Assembly: GCA_949752745.1 (NCBI GenBank)
Contig: OX457027.1
Coordinates: 89,797,720-89,861,719, forward strand
Source of the DNA: Protula sp. h YS-2021
Taxonomy: Eukaryota > Annelida > Polychaeta > Sabellida > Serpulidae
DNA length: 64,000 nt
Direction of reading: 5' to 3'
The notes under the pieces are model-generated. The model saw nothing but the letters and a program-made list of their open reading frames with translations. It did not search any database and was not told where the DNA came from. This document shows positions 10,799-22,447 of the stretch, piece after piece. The translations under genes and the position numbers were made by a program. Every line of letters starts with the position of its first letter. Positions within the stretch are counted from its first letter, which is position 1.

Positions 10799-12290
10799 AT
10801 TCAAAGACGTGTTCAAATTATTTTTGGAACATGTTACGTCATGGTATTGATTAACAAGTTGTTGTACAACAATTGTTCAACAACAGGTTGAACATGTTGT
10901 TCAACTTGTTAAACATGTTCAACAGCATTTTGTTCAACAAGATCAACATGCTGTTGAACATGTTCAACATGTTCAACATGTTGTTCAACAAGTTGAACAT
11001 GTTCAACATGTTGTTCAACAAGTTGTTGTTGTCGTATATAAAGTTATGTTTTAAGACTTTTTCATCATTTGAAAAGTGTATGTTGAACCGAAAGGATGTA
11101 TCAATGCAACATTTGTTTGAAATCTTACAATTGGCCACAAAGTCTTAAAAGGCACTTAAAGGATGCTCACACTTCAGAAGGAGAATTGGAGATAGATATG
11201 GAAAACCCTGCAAAACCATATATCACTGAAACTTTAGATGAGTCTTCTGTGGAAAGTCAAAAGTCTACATGACTGAAAAGATTGCACATTCTTGTATAGA
11301 ATGTGGTGCGTTATACAACAGTCAAGAAGCGTTGTTCAAACATATGGAACATTGTTGTTATTGTGATTATGACAGCAGTTCAGACAGCAGTTCAGACAGC
11401 AGTTCAGACAGTGAATCAGAAATAGGCTTTGTTTGGTATGATATGGCCCAAGAAGTCGACGATGAATATGATGCCAAAATTTAAGTAAAGGTTTGAGAAT
11501 ATGAAGAACAAGGGTTTGAAGATGCGCGCGAAATATCAAGTGATGACCTTCGACCCATGTTTATGAGGCTATTCAAATATACCCATCGTCTAGAACAAAG
11601 CCAATATTATCAAACCATTTTAGAAGACTTAAATTACTTTGTTGATGAAAAACATTATGAGTATTCAAAGGAACTAAAGGCGGATATAACAAGAAAAGAT
11701 GCATTCTTTGAAGAGCTTCTAGATGAGGAGGGGGGAAGATGAAAGCAGCGACGAAGAAAGTGATATGAACAGTAAACAGAGTGAAACAGATGAAGAAAAA
11801 TAGACTTATTTGACTAAACTTTATGGTAAAGACTTTGTAAATCAACAAATGTTGCAATATTTTATTGATTTAAGCGTTATGTATCTAAGTGTATTTAAGT
11901 GCATCAATAAAACTATTCAATGTCTTGCTTTTTCTGAACTGGCTGCTATCGTTGACGTTTCTTCAACTGATATGCTGAAATGTGTTCTCAAAAACTTGTT
12001 GAACAATTGTTGAACAACATGTTGAACATGTTAAACATGTTAAACATGTTCAACAACACGATGAACATGTTCAGCAACAACATGTTGAACATATTCAACT
12101 TGTTGAATATGTTGAACTAGTTCAACAACATGTTGAAGATATTGCACTTGTTGAACAACATGTTGAACTTGTTGAACAACATTTTCAACCTGTTGTTGAA
12201 CAATTGTTGTACAACAACTTGTTGAATAACCTGATAATCAATACCATGACGTAATATGTACCAAAAATAAGTTGAACACGTCTTTGAATG
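10799..12290. mobile_element. Inverted-repeat element with palindromic GTTCAACATGTTGAAC arrays
   Basis: The left arm (from about 10799: cattcaaagacgtgttcaa...ttacgtcatggtattgatta...) reappears inverted at 12190-12290, giving terminal inverted repeats of 100 bp or more. Inside each arm is an array built almost only from ttgaac/gttcaa/catg words, themselves palindromic (10870-11030 and 12000-12220). Between the arms lie about 1 kb with remnants of a zinc-finger gene. The left arm continues outward into a ~29-bp repeat (10749-10815). Size and structure suggest a non-autonomous DNA element, possibly Polinton-derived. Confidence 0.6.
11269..11742 (+). pseudogene. Decayed zinc-finger gene of Polinton type
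   Basis: Two + strand frames (11269-11484 and 11557-11742) look like parts of one gene. The first has a C2HC-type finger (CIECG, twelve-residue loop, HMEHC), a Ser-Asp repeat (SSSD x3) and an acidic tail. The second is helical and acidic and ends FFEELLDEE. This finger-plus-helical layout resembles a hypothetical protein I associate with animal Polintons. Stops and a frame change near 11482-11557 separate the parts. An AATAAA lies at about 11906. Function unknown. Confidence 0.4.
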
Positions 12291-12332
12291 GATGATGACG
12301 TGTTCAAATGAGCAGTCGATGGGGATGACTTA

Positions 12333-13181
12333 TCAGCAGATCTGTATGTGGCTGATATGACCACTAGTTGCTTGGATGCTTGGAGGCGCGCCATGACCTT
12401 GCCCTCCCCCAAGTCTATCTACTGGAATCCCCTCTCTGCGACTAGTGGTCAAGGCCAAGAATTTTTCTTGTTCTGGCACTTTGCGCTGTGAGGTCAGGCG
12501 AATAGGCGGTTCCTCTTTATCGGCGTAGGGGTTGCCTGATTCTACCCCCGACAGCTGTGTAATATCGTTCATTACATCTCTAGATGGTAGATACTGCGGT
12601 AAGACTGGCGATGCTTCTACCAATGGAGCGGGGGGCGGGACAGAGCAGTATCCTGTGGCGGTAGGATGGGAGAGATGAGGTGCGGATTGGGCGTCTGCCT
12701 GTCGCCTGTGAGTCCCTCCAGTCCCTCCCTTTTTAGGTGATCGCAGTCCGTCTTGGAGCCTGATAGGTTATGTTAGTGCCTCCACTTCCTCTTCCTGAAA
12801 TTCCTCCTCATATCCCATATCCCTTTCCCACTCTCCGATGCTGGATGTGATGTCACTGCCGCCGGTGGGGCGGTATTAGTGATGGGAGCGTGAAGAGATG
12901 CCAATTAAGCCTGTGTTTGCTCTTGCAATGTTCTCTCTTTTACCCGTTCGGGTTCGGAAGTCATGCTTTGGATCGGTTTCACTGCAGTGTTCGAGTGGGT
13001 GAACCTCGGTCGCTCCAGATTTCGAGAAAGGGGGATGTCTAACCCTCTTCTGTATACTCAACACAGGTGGGTGGCTTCTGCTGACGCCTTTCACAAATAC
13101 CACTCCACTTTCAAGCGTTGTGCTACTTGTGTAGGGGTGGCGTTGTGAGTGCCAGGCACAACACAAACACAACACAAACAA
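12333..13181 (-). other. Decayed coding-like region, minus strand
   Basis: Minus-strand frames here (12333-12623, a short acidic frame near 12785-12870, and 12876-13181) are Pro/Glu-rich and look like diverged protein rather than random sequence (for example GEWERDMGYEEEFQEEEVEA). They are in different frames with stops between them. I do not recognise a family. It could be a relic of a viral or transposon structural gene. Confidence 0.25.
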
Positions 13182-13269
13182 GGAAAACCCCCTAATGGGG
13201 ACAAAATATTTCTTTTTCTTTTAATTTGCCATTTATTTCTATATAATTAGAACCTGGATAACCTTGAAC

Positions 13270-13274
13270 ACCTC
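13270..13274. repeat. 5-bp target-site duplication (acctc), left
   Basis: acctc immediately precedes the 5' LTR and is found again at 24979-24983 right after the 3' LTR. This fixes both boundaries of the retrotransposon. Confidence 0.9.
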
Positions 13275-14792
13275 TGTCAGAATATAGAATTTAGCATTTT
13301 TTGGGTCGATTTGTGTATGTTATTATCAGTATCGTTGTTGTGGGATTAATTGTAAAGTTTTGGTGACTTCGTAATCATGCCGCTCATATATGTAACTTTT
13401 TAAGGTGTCAGAATATCTCTGGACCTGTTATGGCATTTCTCGGATGTACATGTAGTTTGATTTTAGTGTTAAGGCTTAATCACCACTTTCAACAAGGATT
13501 AGGGCATATCTCGACAGTATACGTCGTTTTGGTTATGTTTAGCTGTTTAAGTACGCAAAAGTGAGTTTTGGAGCATGCATGTGTTATTGTCGCTGTCAGA
13601 ATTTCGTCTTCAGTGTTTTGAGTGTTCTGAGCGTGTTGGTGATTCTGTTTGTGCTCTACACGGTGTGTTGTGATGCGGAACGCATGTGAGTGCCGAGACA
13701 CGCCCTTCGGTGCAGTGTTTCCCTTGAAGTGGCTGATGGGTGCACGGGTGCATTTGTTGATGTGCTGCTTTTGTATAGAGCTTGATAGGACCGCAGCGAT
13801 TGGTTTAGGATTTGGGGGGATCTTGATGCAGTGAATACGACGGAACTAGTTTCAGGTTCGTTTGATGTCGTTTTGTTAGGTTTTGGGTCATCCAAAAATT
13901 TACTTATATATCAAGTATACCGGATATCTCCAGGAGTCGATATCGAAATTTCAAGTTTCACGTAGCATTGTGTAGATCGCGCCAAGATTGTGCTCCTGGC
14001 AGTATTTTTGTGTTTAAAAATTTTTATGTTGTCGGTTTTTGAGACAAGTGAAATTTTTGTGCTACCTAGCACAAACTTTGCGTGTAATTTTCAACTATTT
14101 AGAAATATCATAGATCATTACCGACAAAGCCTTTTTGTAGTAGAGTTCGCGATCTTCCCAAAAACATCACTTTTTGGCCCGTATGTCACTTGGAACATAT
14201 GTTTTTGGGCAGCTATTTTCTTATTGGTTCTAAGTTTAGGCGGGAAGCTCTTTGATTGGTTACATATTTAATTAGCAGCGGCTGTTCTGCCAGCGAGTAT
14301 TTAAGGAACGCGCTTGCTGCACCAGCAGCAGTCGGTTTTCACAAATTCTAGAAGGCAGAAGGAGACCCGTTTGGATACAAAAATTGGCGGGAAAATTGAA
14401 AGAGCGTTCAAGTAAAGGGCATTTATAGGAAGACTGCTTGTTGTGTGAAAACTAGATGGTATCGAGTGAACTGAATCAGATACTGGATAGAACCTAGCAA
14501 ATTTGGAGAAAAGGGGGATAAAGTGAAAGTAAATTTAAAGTTGGAATAAGTAATAGACTAAGAAGGGAATAACTGCATATTGTGGATGTTGTGAGTTGTA
14601 TCGACAATAAAACAGAGAGAATGAATACCTGGATATTTATTTGACTTGTACGACCAAGATATATTAAAAAAGAAGAAGTAATACGATCACTTCGAGGAAA
14701 ATAGAGAACCACATTAAACGAAATAAAGTACGACCACTCCGTGATAAAAGTCATTGACACCTTAAGCGATAACCCGCTGCTAGACTTTGACA
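13275..14792 (+). repeat. 5' LTR
   Basis: 1,518 bp from TGTCAG to TTGACA, same length as the 3' LTR. A TATA-like box (agtatttaagg, 14297-14307) and a downstream AATAAA (14606-14611) fit a U3-R-U5 layout. Small frames within it are duplicated in the other LTR and have no gene-like content. Confidence 0.92.
14297..14307 (+). promoter_or_regulatory. Probable LTR TATA box
   Basis: agtatttaagg lies about 500 bp before the LTR end, followed by a C/G-balanced stretch likely to hold the start site. The same sequence is present in the 3' LTR at 24483-24493. Confidence 0.5.
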
Positions 14793-14795
14793 AAT

Positions 14796-14813
14796 TGGGG
14801 GCTCGTCCGGGAT
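14796..14813 (+). other. Primer binding site, tRNA-Pro type
   Basis: tgggggctcgtccgggat lies three bases after the LTR. It is the same 18-mer used as a tRNA-Pro primer site by well-known retroviruses, so a proline tRNA primer is likely. Confidence 0.8.
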
Positions 14814-14837
14814 CGATCGTGACAAGGTTACAACATC

Positions 14838-15785
14838 ATGGAGCGTGAAATGCGTGAATGGATTGCTCTAGGTCAAGCGCTGGGATACAAAGACGAAGAA
14901 CTACGACAATTCGTCCAGCGCGAGGAAGACAAGGCAGCTGAACGCGAACGCAACGCACGAGAGCGCGAGGCCCGAACTCAAGAGCGTGAAGATCGCATCC
15001 GAGAACAGGAAATGGAGCGTGAACGACAGCGTGAACAACACGAAAGAGAGATGGAACGCATTCGCGAAGAAACACGCCTCATCGAAGCGCGAGCACAAGC
15101 AGGCGAACCACGTGCTCAAGAACGAGCAGACAGACCGGCTCAAGCCAGTCGCCCCAAACTGTCAAAGTTCGATGAGAAAGTGGATGACATCGACGCTTTT
15201 ATCGAAAGATTCGAACGTTTCGCACGCACACAACAATGGCCCGAAAATACTTGGACAATGAGTCTCAGTGCTATCCTAACTGGCAAGGCACTGGAAGTGT
15301 ATAGCAGTATGCCGGTAGAAGAAGCGGATAATTATCAAACGCTGAAGACCGCCATTCTCCGACGCTATCAGCTTACCACAGAGGGATTTCGTACAAAGTT
15401 TCGCGAGACAAAGCCCGACAAAGAGGAATCAGTGCGTCAGTTCTGTGCTCGACAGAAACGGTTTTTCACACGATGGATAGACATGTCGGATATTCAGAAG
15501 GATTATGAGCATCTGTGTGATTTACTACTGCGCGAGCAGTTTACGAATATGTGCAGTAGCGAACTCAGCCTTTTCTTACGTGAACGTTCTCCACGCAACA
15601 TGGAGGAGATGATGCGACTCGCTGAGCAATATATCGAAGCTCACAACGGAAGTATTGGCCAAACGAGGCGAAACCCGTGCCATACTCGCGTCCGCCGCAA
15701 CAGTCTAACAATCGCGCTAGCAGCCAGACACAGTCGAATTGCTACTACTGCGGGAAATCCGGACATTTTGCGCGCGACTGCTTAA
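14838..15785 (+). CDS. gag: Gag polyprotein of the LTR retrotransposon
   Basis: 315 codons. Residues about 20-100 are an Arg/Glu-rich coiled coil with repeated ERE/QERE words. About 110-270 form a retrotransposon Gag (capsid) domain with the usual FIERFERFA..., LTGKALEVY and VRQFCARQKRFF patches. The frame runs 109 nt into the start of the pol frame (-1 relation) and ends at a TAA. The last 30 or so residues look like out-of-frame sequence, because the knuckle that should end Gag is read in the pol frame. Either a programmed -1 shift or a 1-nt indel near 15660-15680 separates them. Confidence 0.85.
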   Translation: MEREMREWIALGQALGYKDEELRQFVQREEDKAAERERNAREREARTQEREDRIREQEMERERQREQHEREMERIREETRLIEARAQAGEPRAQERADRPAQASRPKLSKFDEKVDDIDAFIERFERFARTQQWPENTWTMSLSAILTGKALEVYSSMPVEEADNYQTLKTAILRRYQLTTEGFRTKFRETKPDKEESVRQFCARQKRFFTRWIDMSDIQKDYEHLCDLLLREQFTNMCSSELSLFLRERSPRNMEEMMRLAEQYIEAHNGSIGQTRRNPCHTRVRRNSLTIALAARHSRIATTAGNPDILRATA

Positions 15786-18757
15786 AGGCGAAGGCAGATC
15801 ACAAAGACAGTGCTCCTCGGCGACACGATTTCTCCTATGCATCGAACCGTCAACATCGCACGAATTCACCGAAGAACTGGCGCAATTTCAACCGTGATGT
15901 TCATAAGGTATCTAACGCGAAGACAGGTGCTGTAGGAACGAAACCCGTACAAGACATCGTGAACGAGAACGTAAAAGACGGCAAGTTATGCCTCGCGAAT
16001 GGCGACGCGATTCCATATACAGGCGCGATTTGCGACAATTTGGAATATACGAAACGACTGCCGCTCTACAGAGGTCTAGTGTCCGGGAGGAAAGTGATCG
16101 TCTTAAGGGATACCGGCTGTGATAGCGCAGTGATCCGCAAGGATTTGGTACAAAAGGAAGAAATGACGAGTGGAAAGAGTGATTGTGTTTTAATGGACGG
16201 GACGATGAGGACATTCCCAATGGCTCGGATAAGTGTTGTCACACCGATATACACTGGGGTGCTAGACGCAATGGTTGTAGACGATCCACCATACGATCTC
16301 ATTATTGGCAACATTGCAAGCCCGTCCGTCGAGGGAAACACAAACCGAAAGCGAGAAGAAACTACAAATAAAAATACTGAGCAACACGTCGCTTCTAAAG
16401 TGAAACCAACTGAACCGCTCACTGCAAGTGTAGTTTCTACGCGCGCACAATTCGCCAAAGAAAAACAACCGAAAACCCCTCTCATGACACAAGAAGTGAC
16501 GCTGGAGAACGTGAATCGCGGCGAACTGAAAGTGTTGCAGAAGAAAGATGCCACTCTCACAAAATTGCACACTTATGCAGAACAGAAGACAGTGTTTCAA
16601 GCTAGAAAAAGAGGAAGTTTCCGATACGTTTTAAAGGACGGATTACTCATGCGATACTATTTTGAGTCCAGAAATGGTGTTGAAATTCAACTGAAGCAGA
16701 TTGTGCTCCCAAAGACACTGCGTGCAAAAGTGATGTCGTTGGCTCACGAATCCATTGTCGGTGGACATTTAGCGGCAAAGAAAACAACGGATCGCATAAC
16801 GTCGAATTTCCATTGGCCGGGAATAACTGATGATGTCAAGCGTTTCTGCCAGTCATGCGACGTATGTCAACGAACTGTACCAAAAGGGCGCCTCAGCAAA
16901 GTACCACTCGGGGAAATGCCTTTGATCGACACGCCGTTTGAAAGAGTCGCAGTTGACCTAATTGGACCAATAACGCCAATTGCAGAAAGCGGCAACCGAT
17001 ATATACTCACCGTCGTTGATTATGCGACACGATACCCTGAGGCGATCGCGCTCAAACGCATCGAAACAGTACCAGTTGCAGAAGCGTTACTCGAAGTCTT
17101 CAGTAGAGTCGGATTTCCACGAGAAATACTCAGCGATCAAGGCACACAGTTCACGTCGGATTTAATGAAAGAAGTCGCACGGCTCGTTTCGATAAAGCAA
17201 CTATTCACAACGCCATACAACCCGAAGTGTAATGGACTATGCGAGCGAATTAATGGCGTTTTAAAGAAGATGTTGACCCGCATGTGCCAGGAGCGACCAA
17301 AAGACTGGGATCGTTACTTACCAGCTGTTTTGTTTGCTTATCGCGAAGTACCGCAAGCGTCTACTGGTTTCTCTCCATTTGAGTTACTTTACGGACGGAA
17401 AGTACGTGGCCCGTTAGACATTTTGAAAGATATTTGGCTTGAAGAAGATTCCACTGGAGAAGTCGTTAGCACGTACCAGTACATCGCTGACCTGCGAAAT
17501 CGCCTCGAAGATACATGCCGGGTGGCGCGCGAAAGTTTGATGGCGAATCAAGGCAAATACCGCCACCACTACGACAAAAGGGCAAAAGACCGCAGATTCG
17601 TAGTGGGTCAGAAAGTTTACCTGCTGCTTCCGACGCAAAGCAATAAATCATTATTGCAGTGGAAAGGGCCCTACAAGATCACGAAAGTCCTGAATCGTAT
17701 GGATTATGAAGTGGACATTCATGGGAAGAAGAAGATTTTTCATGCAAATCTTCTAAAAGAACACATCGAGCGTGAAAGTGAAGACCAAAATGAGTCTGAA
17801 ACCAGCGAGAACGATTCCAGCGACAACGAACAAAGTGTTGAAAACAATGACGAAGACGACGCGAATATCGCTGCATTCACTCGCATCGCAGTCGCAGAGC
17901 TCGATGATGACTATCATAATGAAGCGCATTTGGTGACACTTCCCGAAACACAGCAAACAGAGACAATCGCTGATGTAAATGTCAACGTGAAACTTTCCGA
18001 ATCTCAAAGGAAAGACGTTGAGAAGCTTTTGCGTGAATTTAGCGACATCTTCACAGACGTTCCCGGCAGGACAAATTTAGGCGAACACAAAATCGAACTA
18101 TCGACAGAAGAACCGATCCGAGTTAAACCGTATCCAATGCCATACTCGAAACGTCAAGATATCGAAGAGGAAGTGAAAAATATGCTCGATGCAGGGATCA
18201 TCGAAGAATCGCAATCAGATTATAACTCGCCAATCGTACCCGTTAAGAAAAAGGACGGTACCAACAGATTCTGTATCGATTATAGACAACTCAATAGTGT
18301 TACGAAATTCGATACAGAACCGATGGGGAACTATGAAGACATTTTATCTAAAGTCGGAAAAGACAAATACTTTTCGAAAATCGACTTCACGAAAGGTTAT
18401 TGGCAAATCCCAATAGAAGAGTCGTCAAAGAAATATACTGCTTTCTCGACGCCCAGTGGCTGTTTTCAGTTCCGACGAAACCCATTTGGATTAGTGAATT
18501 CTGGGGCCGCATTCAACAGAGTTATGCGCAAATTACTCTCCGGCTTACAGAATGTCGATAACTACGTTGACGACTTACTACCGCACACCAGTCAATGGGA
18601 ACAACATTTGCGCTTACTACGAGAACTTTTCACCAGAATACGCGACGCAAATCTAACGGTGCGACCATCGAAATGTTTCATCGGTTACGACAACATTAAT
18701 TTCACCGGACACGTTGTCGGCAACGGATCCTTGTCCCGTAAATTTTCCCTGCTATAA
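15677..18757 (+). CDS. pol: Pol polyprotein, 5' part (knuckle, protease, integrase, RT)
   Basis: 1,026 codons open. A CCHC knuckle (residues 22-35, CYYCGKSGHFARDC) comes first. An aspartic protease with DTG at 145-147 follows. The integrase has an HHCC zinc domain (about 357-400) and a D,D,E core with acidic residues near 427 (VDLIGP), 488 (SDQGTQF) and 523 (CERING). The reverse transcriptase starts at about 785, with FSKIDFTKGYW near 903 and YVDD near 962. Integrase before RT is the unusual order. Reading frame is lost at 18732, where a 3.7 kb element interrupts the RT; the codons after that belong to the insertion. Confidence 0.9.
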   Translation: MPYSRPPQQSNNRASSQTQSNCYYCGKSGHFARDCLKAKADHKDSAPRRHDFSYASNRQHRTNSPKNWRNFNRDVHKVSNAKTGAVGTKPVQDIVNENVKDGKLCLANGDAIPYTGAICDNLEYTKRLPLYRGLVSGRKVIVLRDTGCDSAVIRKDLVQKEEMTSGKSDCVLMDGTMRTFPMARISVVTPIYTGVLDAMVVDDPPYDLIIGNIASPSVEGNTNRKREETTNKNTEQHVASKVKPTEPLTASVVSTRAQFAKEKQPKTPLMTQEVTLENVNRGELKVLQKKDATLTKLHTYAEQKTVFQARKRGSFRYVLKDGLLMRYYFESRNGVEIQLKQIVLPKTLRAKVMSLAHESIVGGHLAAKKTTDRITSNFHWPGITDDVKRFCQSCDVCQRTVPKGRLSKVPLGEMPLIDTPFERVAVDLIGPITPIAESGNRYILTVVDYATRYPEAIALKRIETVPVAEALLEVFSRVGFPREILSDQGTQFTSDLMKEVARLVSIKQLFTTPYNPKCNGLCERINGVLKKMLTRMCQERPKDWDRYLPAVLFAYREVPQASTGFSPFELLYGRKVRGPLDILKDIWLEEDSTGEVVSTYQYIADLRNRLEDTCRVARESLMANQGKYRHHYDKRAKDRRFVVGQKVYLLLPTQSNKSLLQWKGPYKITKVLNRMDYEVDIHGKKKIFHANLLKEHIERESEDQNESETSENDSSDNEQSVENNDEDDANIAAFTRIAVAELDDDYHNEAHLVTLPETQQTETIADVNVNVKLSESQRKDVEKLLREFSDIFTDVPGRTNLGEHKIELSTEEPIRVKPYPMPYSKRQDIEEEVKNMLDAGIIEESQSDYNSPIVPVKKKDGTNRFCIDYRQLNSVTKFDTEPMGNYEDILSKVGKDKYFSKIDFTKGYWQIPIEESSKKYTAFSTPSGCFQFRRNPFGLVNSGAAFNRVMRKLLSGLQNVDNYVDDLLPHTSQWEQHLRLLRELFTRIRDANLTVRPSKCFIGYDNINFTGHVVGNGSLSRKFSLL
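18727..18731. repeat. 5-bp target duplication (atcct) of the nested insertion
   Basis: atcct before the insertion recurs at 22448-22452 directly after it. The flanking pol codons (GGA TCC TT... and ...CC TTA CAA ATG) show the duplicated site lay inside the RT gene. Confidence 0.75.
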
Positions 18758-21700
18758 AAACGTCCTTTTTTTGTTTACAAACAAAAACACAACTTTTTTA
18801 CAAAAGGGAAATTTTACGATTTCGTTTGTTTATTTTCTACTATTTACTCAGTAGATAGCAGTAAAGTCTTTTTTTATATCTTTCAAAATATGATATTCTG
18901 TTTCAAACATTGTTTATACTAAAAGATGCAGCTTCATCTAACTGATCTTATTCCCTCAGTTGAGGGGCTAGCCGTCATCCTATGTGCGTGTGAACCCATG
19001 TACATAAATAATAAGCCTCTGTCAATAATTTGTCGAAAAGTTGTCGAACTGACAAGAAACTGACCAATTTGCCTTGTCAATTTGACGATGCCCAGTTCAA
19101 CAAATTCCAATTAAAAATTTGTCAACACTATGGAATGCCGTTTTATCACTTAATGCTTATTTTTGATATCGAAATATAATTAAGATATCAATAAATAAAT
19201 ACATCTCTTTAATTTATATTTTGCTATCAAAAATTAAACTTCAGATGGCAAAAATTTTATTTTAAGATCAAAAAATCAATTTTACAAACTTAAATAATCT
19301 TAAGGGAGACACACATTTGTATAGAATTTAACGAATCGTCAATTACATTTTGGAGGTGAAAACTTGAATTATGAATATCAATAATAACGACACAATTTTC
19401 AAGCTCAAAATTGCTTTTTTTTGTACTCTAAAAAATTAAAAGAAAACTTCTGTATACAAAGACCAGTTATTTTTTATTTATAGATGTGTGCTTCTGACCT
19501 GGCATTTTGTATATAAAAAAATAGTCTGATATCTTGAGTTCACAGATTAATTTTTTAAGATCAGAAACTCATTTGCAGATTTCAAAATATAAATTAAAAA
19601 AGTATCATTCTTAAATAATGATATCTGAAATAAATTCTTGATATCAATAAAAAGAACATAAATTACTGAGCTCAAAATTGAGATTTTGCTGTCAAATCTT
19701 TCATTTTCGCTATAAAGAATAGAATTTTAGATATCTAAAAATTAATTTTAGAGATCATTATATTATTTTTGATATCAATAAATATTTCTTGATATCTCTA
19801 AATCTTTATTGATGTCAAAAATTTTTTTTTTTTAGATCAAAAATACATTTAGAGATATAAAAAATATAATTACAGAGAGTAAAAATTAATTCTTGATATC
19901 AAAAAAATTTTTTTTTGGAGATCAAAAATTAATTCTTGATATCCAAAATAAAATTTTTAGATCAACAATTAATTCTTCATATCTTATTCCTTAATAAATG
20001 TTAAAACGGTATTCCAGATCAACACTTTGTCTTAAATTTGTCATAAATTCGTCAGTTTAGAGCTTATTATTGATCCAGCAAGCTAATAATTCGTCAATAA
20101 TTTGTCAGAACCTGGTCATTTTGAACTTGTCAATTTGTCACAAGTTTGCCAAAACTTGATTGACGACTCCAAACTCCTAAACCTGACGATGCCTAACTCA
20201 ATAATGGAAATTTGTCAAGAATTTGTCTTTGTCACTGGCTTGTCATTTTCTTGTCATATATTTGTCAAATTATAGTTTGCAGTTTGTTATTATCTTATCA
20301 CAAATTCGTCAAAATATCTTTGACAAGTGATTGACAAACTATTCCAATAGAGAATATTAAACAAAATAATCACGATTTGAAAACATTTGAATTAACACCA
20401 TTGTCTAAGGACATTGTGGCCAGCCAAGTTGTAGTTAATCAAGTATAATAAGAATGTTTCGGGACATTTTTACCAGCCCCAAATTTTAATATCTACTCGT
20501 ACTAGAGTGGGCGGTGCACACCAACATCAGAATCCCCGAACATGTTAAACGCTTTTGTTAGTCAGTCATTGCCTTTTGTCTTTGTTAACATGACTAAAAG
20601 TCGGGGTACACATCTTTATCTTTATCCCATTTCTGAAGGACGTGGGCAGGGTGAAGAGGAGCTGCGCTACCTGACCTGTGGTTATCTTAATTTCCACATC
20701 GTATGGGAACAGGTTTAGCCATGTGGTCACGACAAGGAGGTCTAACTCTTCATGTGAATCTGGAAAGGGTAGCTAAAAACAGGTTTTTCTGTGCGTCTTT
20801 TTATCCGGATCTTGAAGGTTGAAGGTAAATTATAGTTATGCCGTAGTATTTTTTATCCGAAACGTCTGAAAATTGGTCGCCACATCTCCAATTGCCTATT
20901 TCTTTGACTTACCGTCATCATCCCCCCTACTTCCATCTAATGTCGGCACGGATCTCAGCACAACACTAACCTCTTTACCTCTTTCATTATATGGGGACGT
21001 ACAGAAAGTGTACTTACACGAGAGGTACATACATTGTCTTTGACCATTCTCATCCGCCAAAAAGCACAGAAAGGCATCCTTCTTACTCAGGCTCCATTGG
21101 CCAACCTTTTTGCGACAATTATCCAAGTCCTCAACAAGTATTTTTAAACAAAGATTCACCTGAGAACCATTCGAACTAAAATGGAAACAAAACAAAGTTA
21201 TAGGAGGAGGAACATTTTGAAAAGTGCCTTGAAAAAAATAATTAAGATGCACATTTTCACATTGGGAACATTCATAAAAATTGAAAGCAATCCGACGAAA
21301 ATAATAGAAGTGTGTTGAAAACTAGCGCCAAAAAATTTGAATGCTGCCATTTGATAATTTTGATGAAGAAGCGAATAATATAATGATATTGTGAGCAAGA
21401 GGTTTTTAGTCCTTTTTTATGTAATATCGTATCAATAAAATTCTTACATTCTTTTATCTAATAACTGATATTATTTAATTATTTACTGATTTCTGAAATG
21501 ACTACTGAATTGGGTTTCTTTCTAAAAGATTAAGTTCTGGAAGTTGAAGCATCGCAAGGCCTAAAATTCCCAATTCAGTCCTTTCACATCAAATTGAGCA
21601 GGTTGACGAACTAGTGACAAGTTTTCGACAATTTTTTAGACAAGTTTCTGATAAGTTTTGCAGTATTGTAATATAAACTATATTGCACATAGTGGCTTAC

Positions 21701-22447
21701 TTATACACACGTAAGCTGCAGATTTTGATAGTATGCAATCAGGTTTTGTTATTTTGATAATTTTTTGCTTTTTTGGCCGATGAGAATATTTGAAGACAAG
21801 GTATATACCGCCGATGTAAGAACACTTTGGGTACGGTTCCATACAGTGAAAGGGGAAGGGGATTAGTTGATCCATAAAAAATTGCCCAAGTTTTTCTGAT
21901 ATAATTGTTTCTATTTACTTTTAGGACATGATGTTTCTTTTATTTACATCATAGGGTAAATTTATGCTTGAAAGAACTACGTAGGCTTTTTTTACGGGTG
22001 AAAGCGTAAAAAAGGCCTTTTTTATGAGTTGATCCATAAAAATTGCCTAAGTTTTTTCAGATATAATTGTTTCTGTTTACTTTTAGGACACGACGTTTCT
22101 TTTATTTACATCATAGGATGAATTTATGCTTGAAAGAACAACGTAGGCTTTTTTTACGGGTAAAAGCGTAAAAAAGGCCTTTTTATCAGCCTTTTGTGGT
22201 GATAAAAAGTTGGTTGTTTAAATAAATGTTCGGGAAAAATCATTTTTGAAACAGAATGTTATTTATATATGAATATTATGTAAACAGAAACAGGCTTTTT
22301 TTACAGCTGAGCATTAGGGTTTTTTTATAAAAGGGAATTTTTACACCTAAACTATCAAAAAGGCCTTTTTTACAAATGGGGATATAAAAAAGGCCTTTTT
22401 TACGTAAAAACACAATGTTCTTACGAACAGGCAAAACTTATGCAACA
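18732..22447. mobile_element. Nested 3.7 kb TG...CA insertion in pol, no ORF
   Basis: 3,716 bp starting TGTCCCG and ending GCAACA, flanked by atcct. These are the hallmarks of an LTR-type or solo-LTR insertion, but no internal LTR pair or coding region is visible. It is AT-rich. About 19140-19990 is made of gatatcaaaaatt/agatcaaaaa words. 19020-20340 carries many ttgtca/tgacaa words in both orientations. A 155-bp direct repeat lies at 21868-22190. Four aaaaaggccttttttac words cluster at 21985-22410. Segments near 20980-21070 and 21780-21860 are diverged inverted copies of each other. Confidence 0.7.

Noticed and set aside
10851..11148. Asn/Leu/Met-rich frames on both strands
   Set aside because: Translations of the palindromic gttcaacatg array in the inverted-repeat element.
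13489..14271. Small frames duplicated at 23675-24457
   Set aside because: They are the same LTR sequence twice; duplication explains the conservation and no domain is visible.
15752..15758. GGGAAAT as the gag-pol slippery heptamer
   Set aside because: It is in register, but a slip there would read the first Cys pair of the knuckle in the wrong frame; probably coincidental.
20896..21252. 118-codon minus-strand frame in the nested 3.7 kb insertion
   Set aside because: Partly matched by a diverged inverted copy near 21780-21860, but stops interrupt that copy and no domain is recognised; treated as non-coding repeat.
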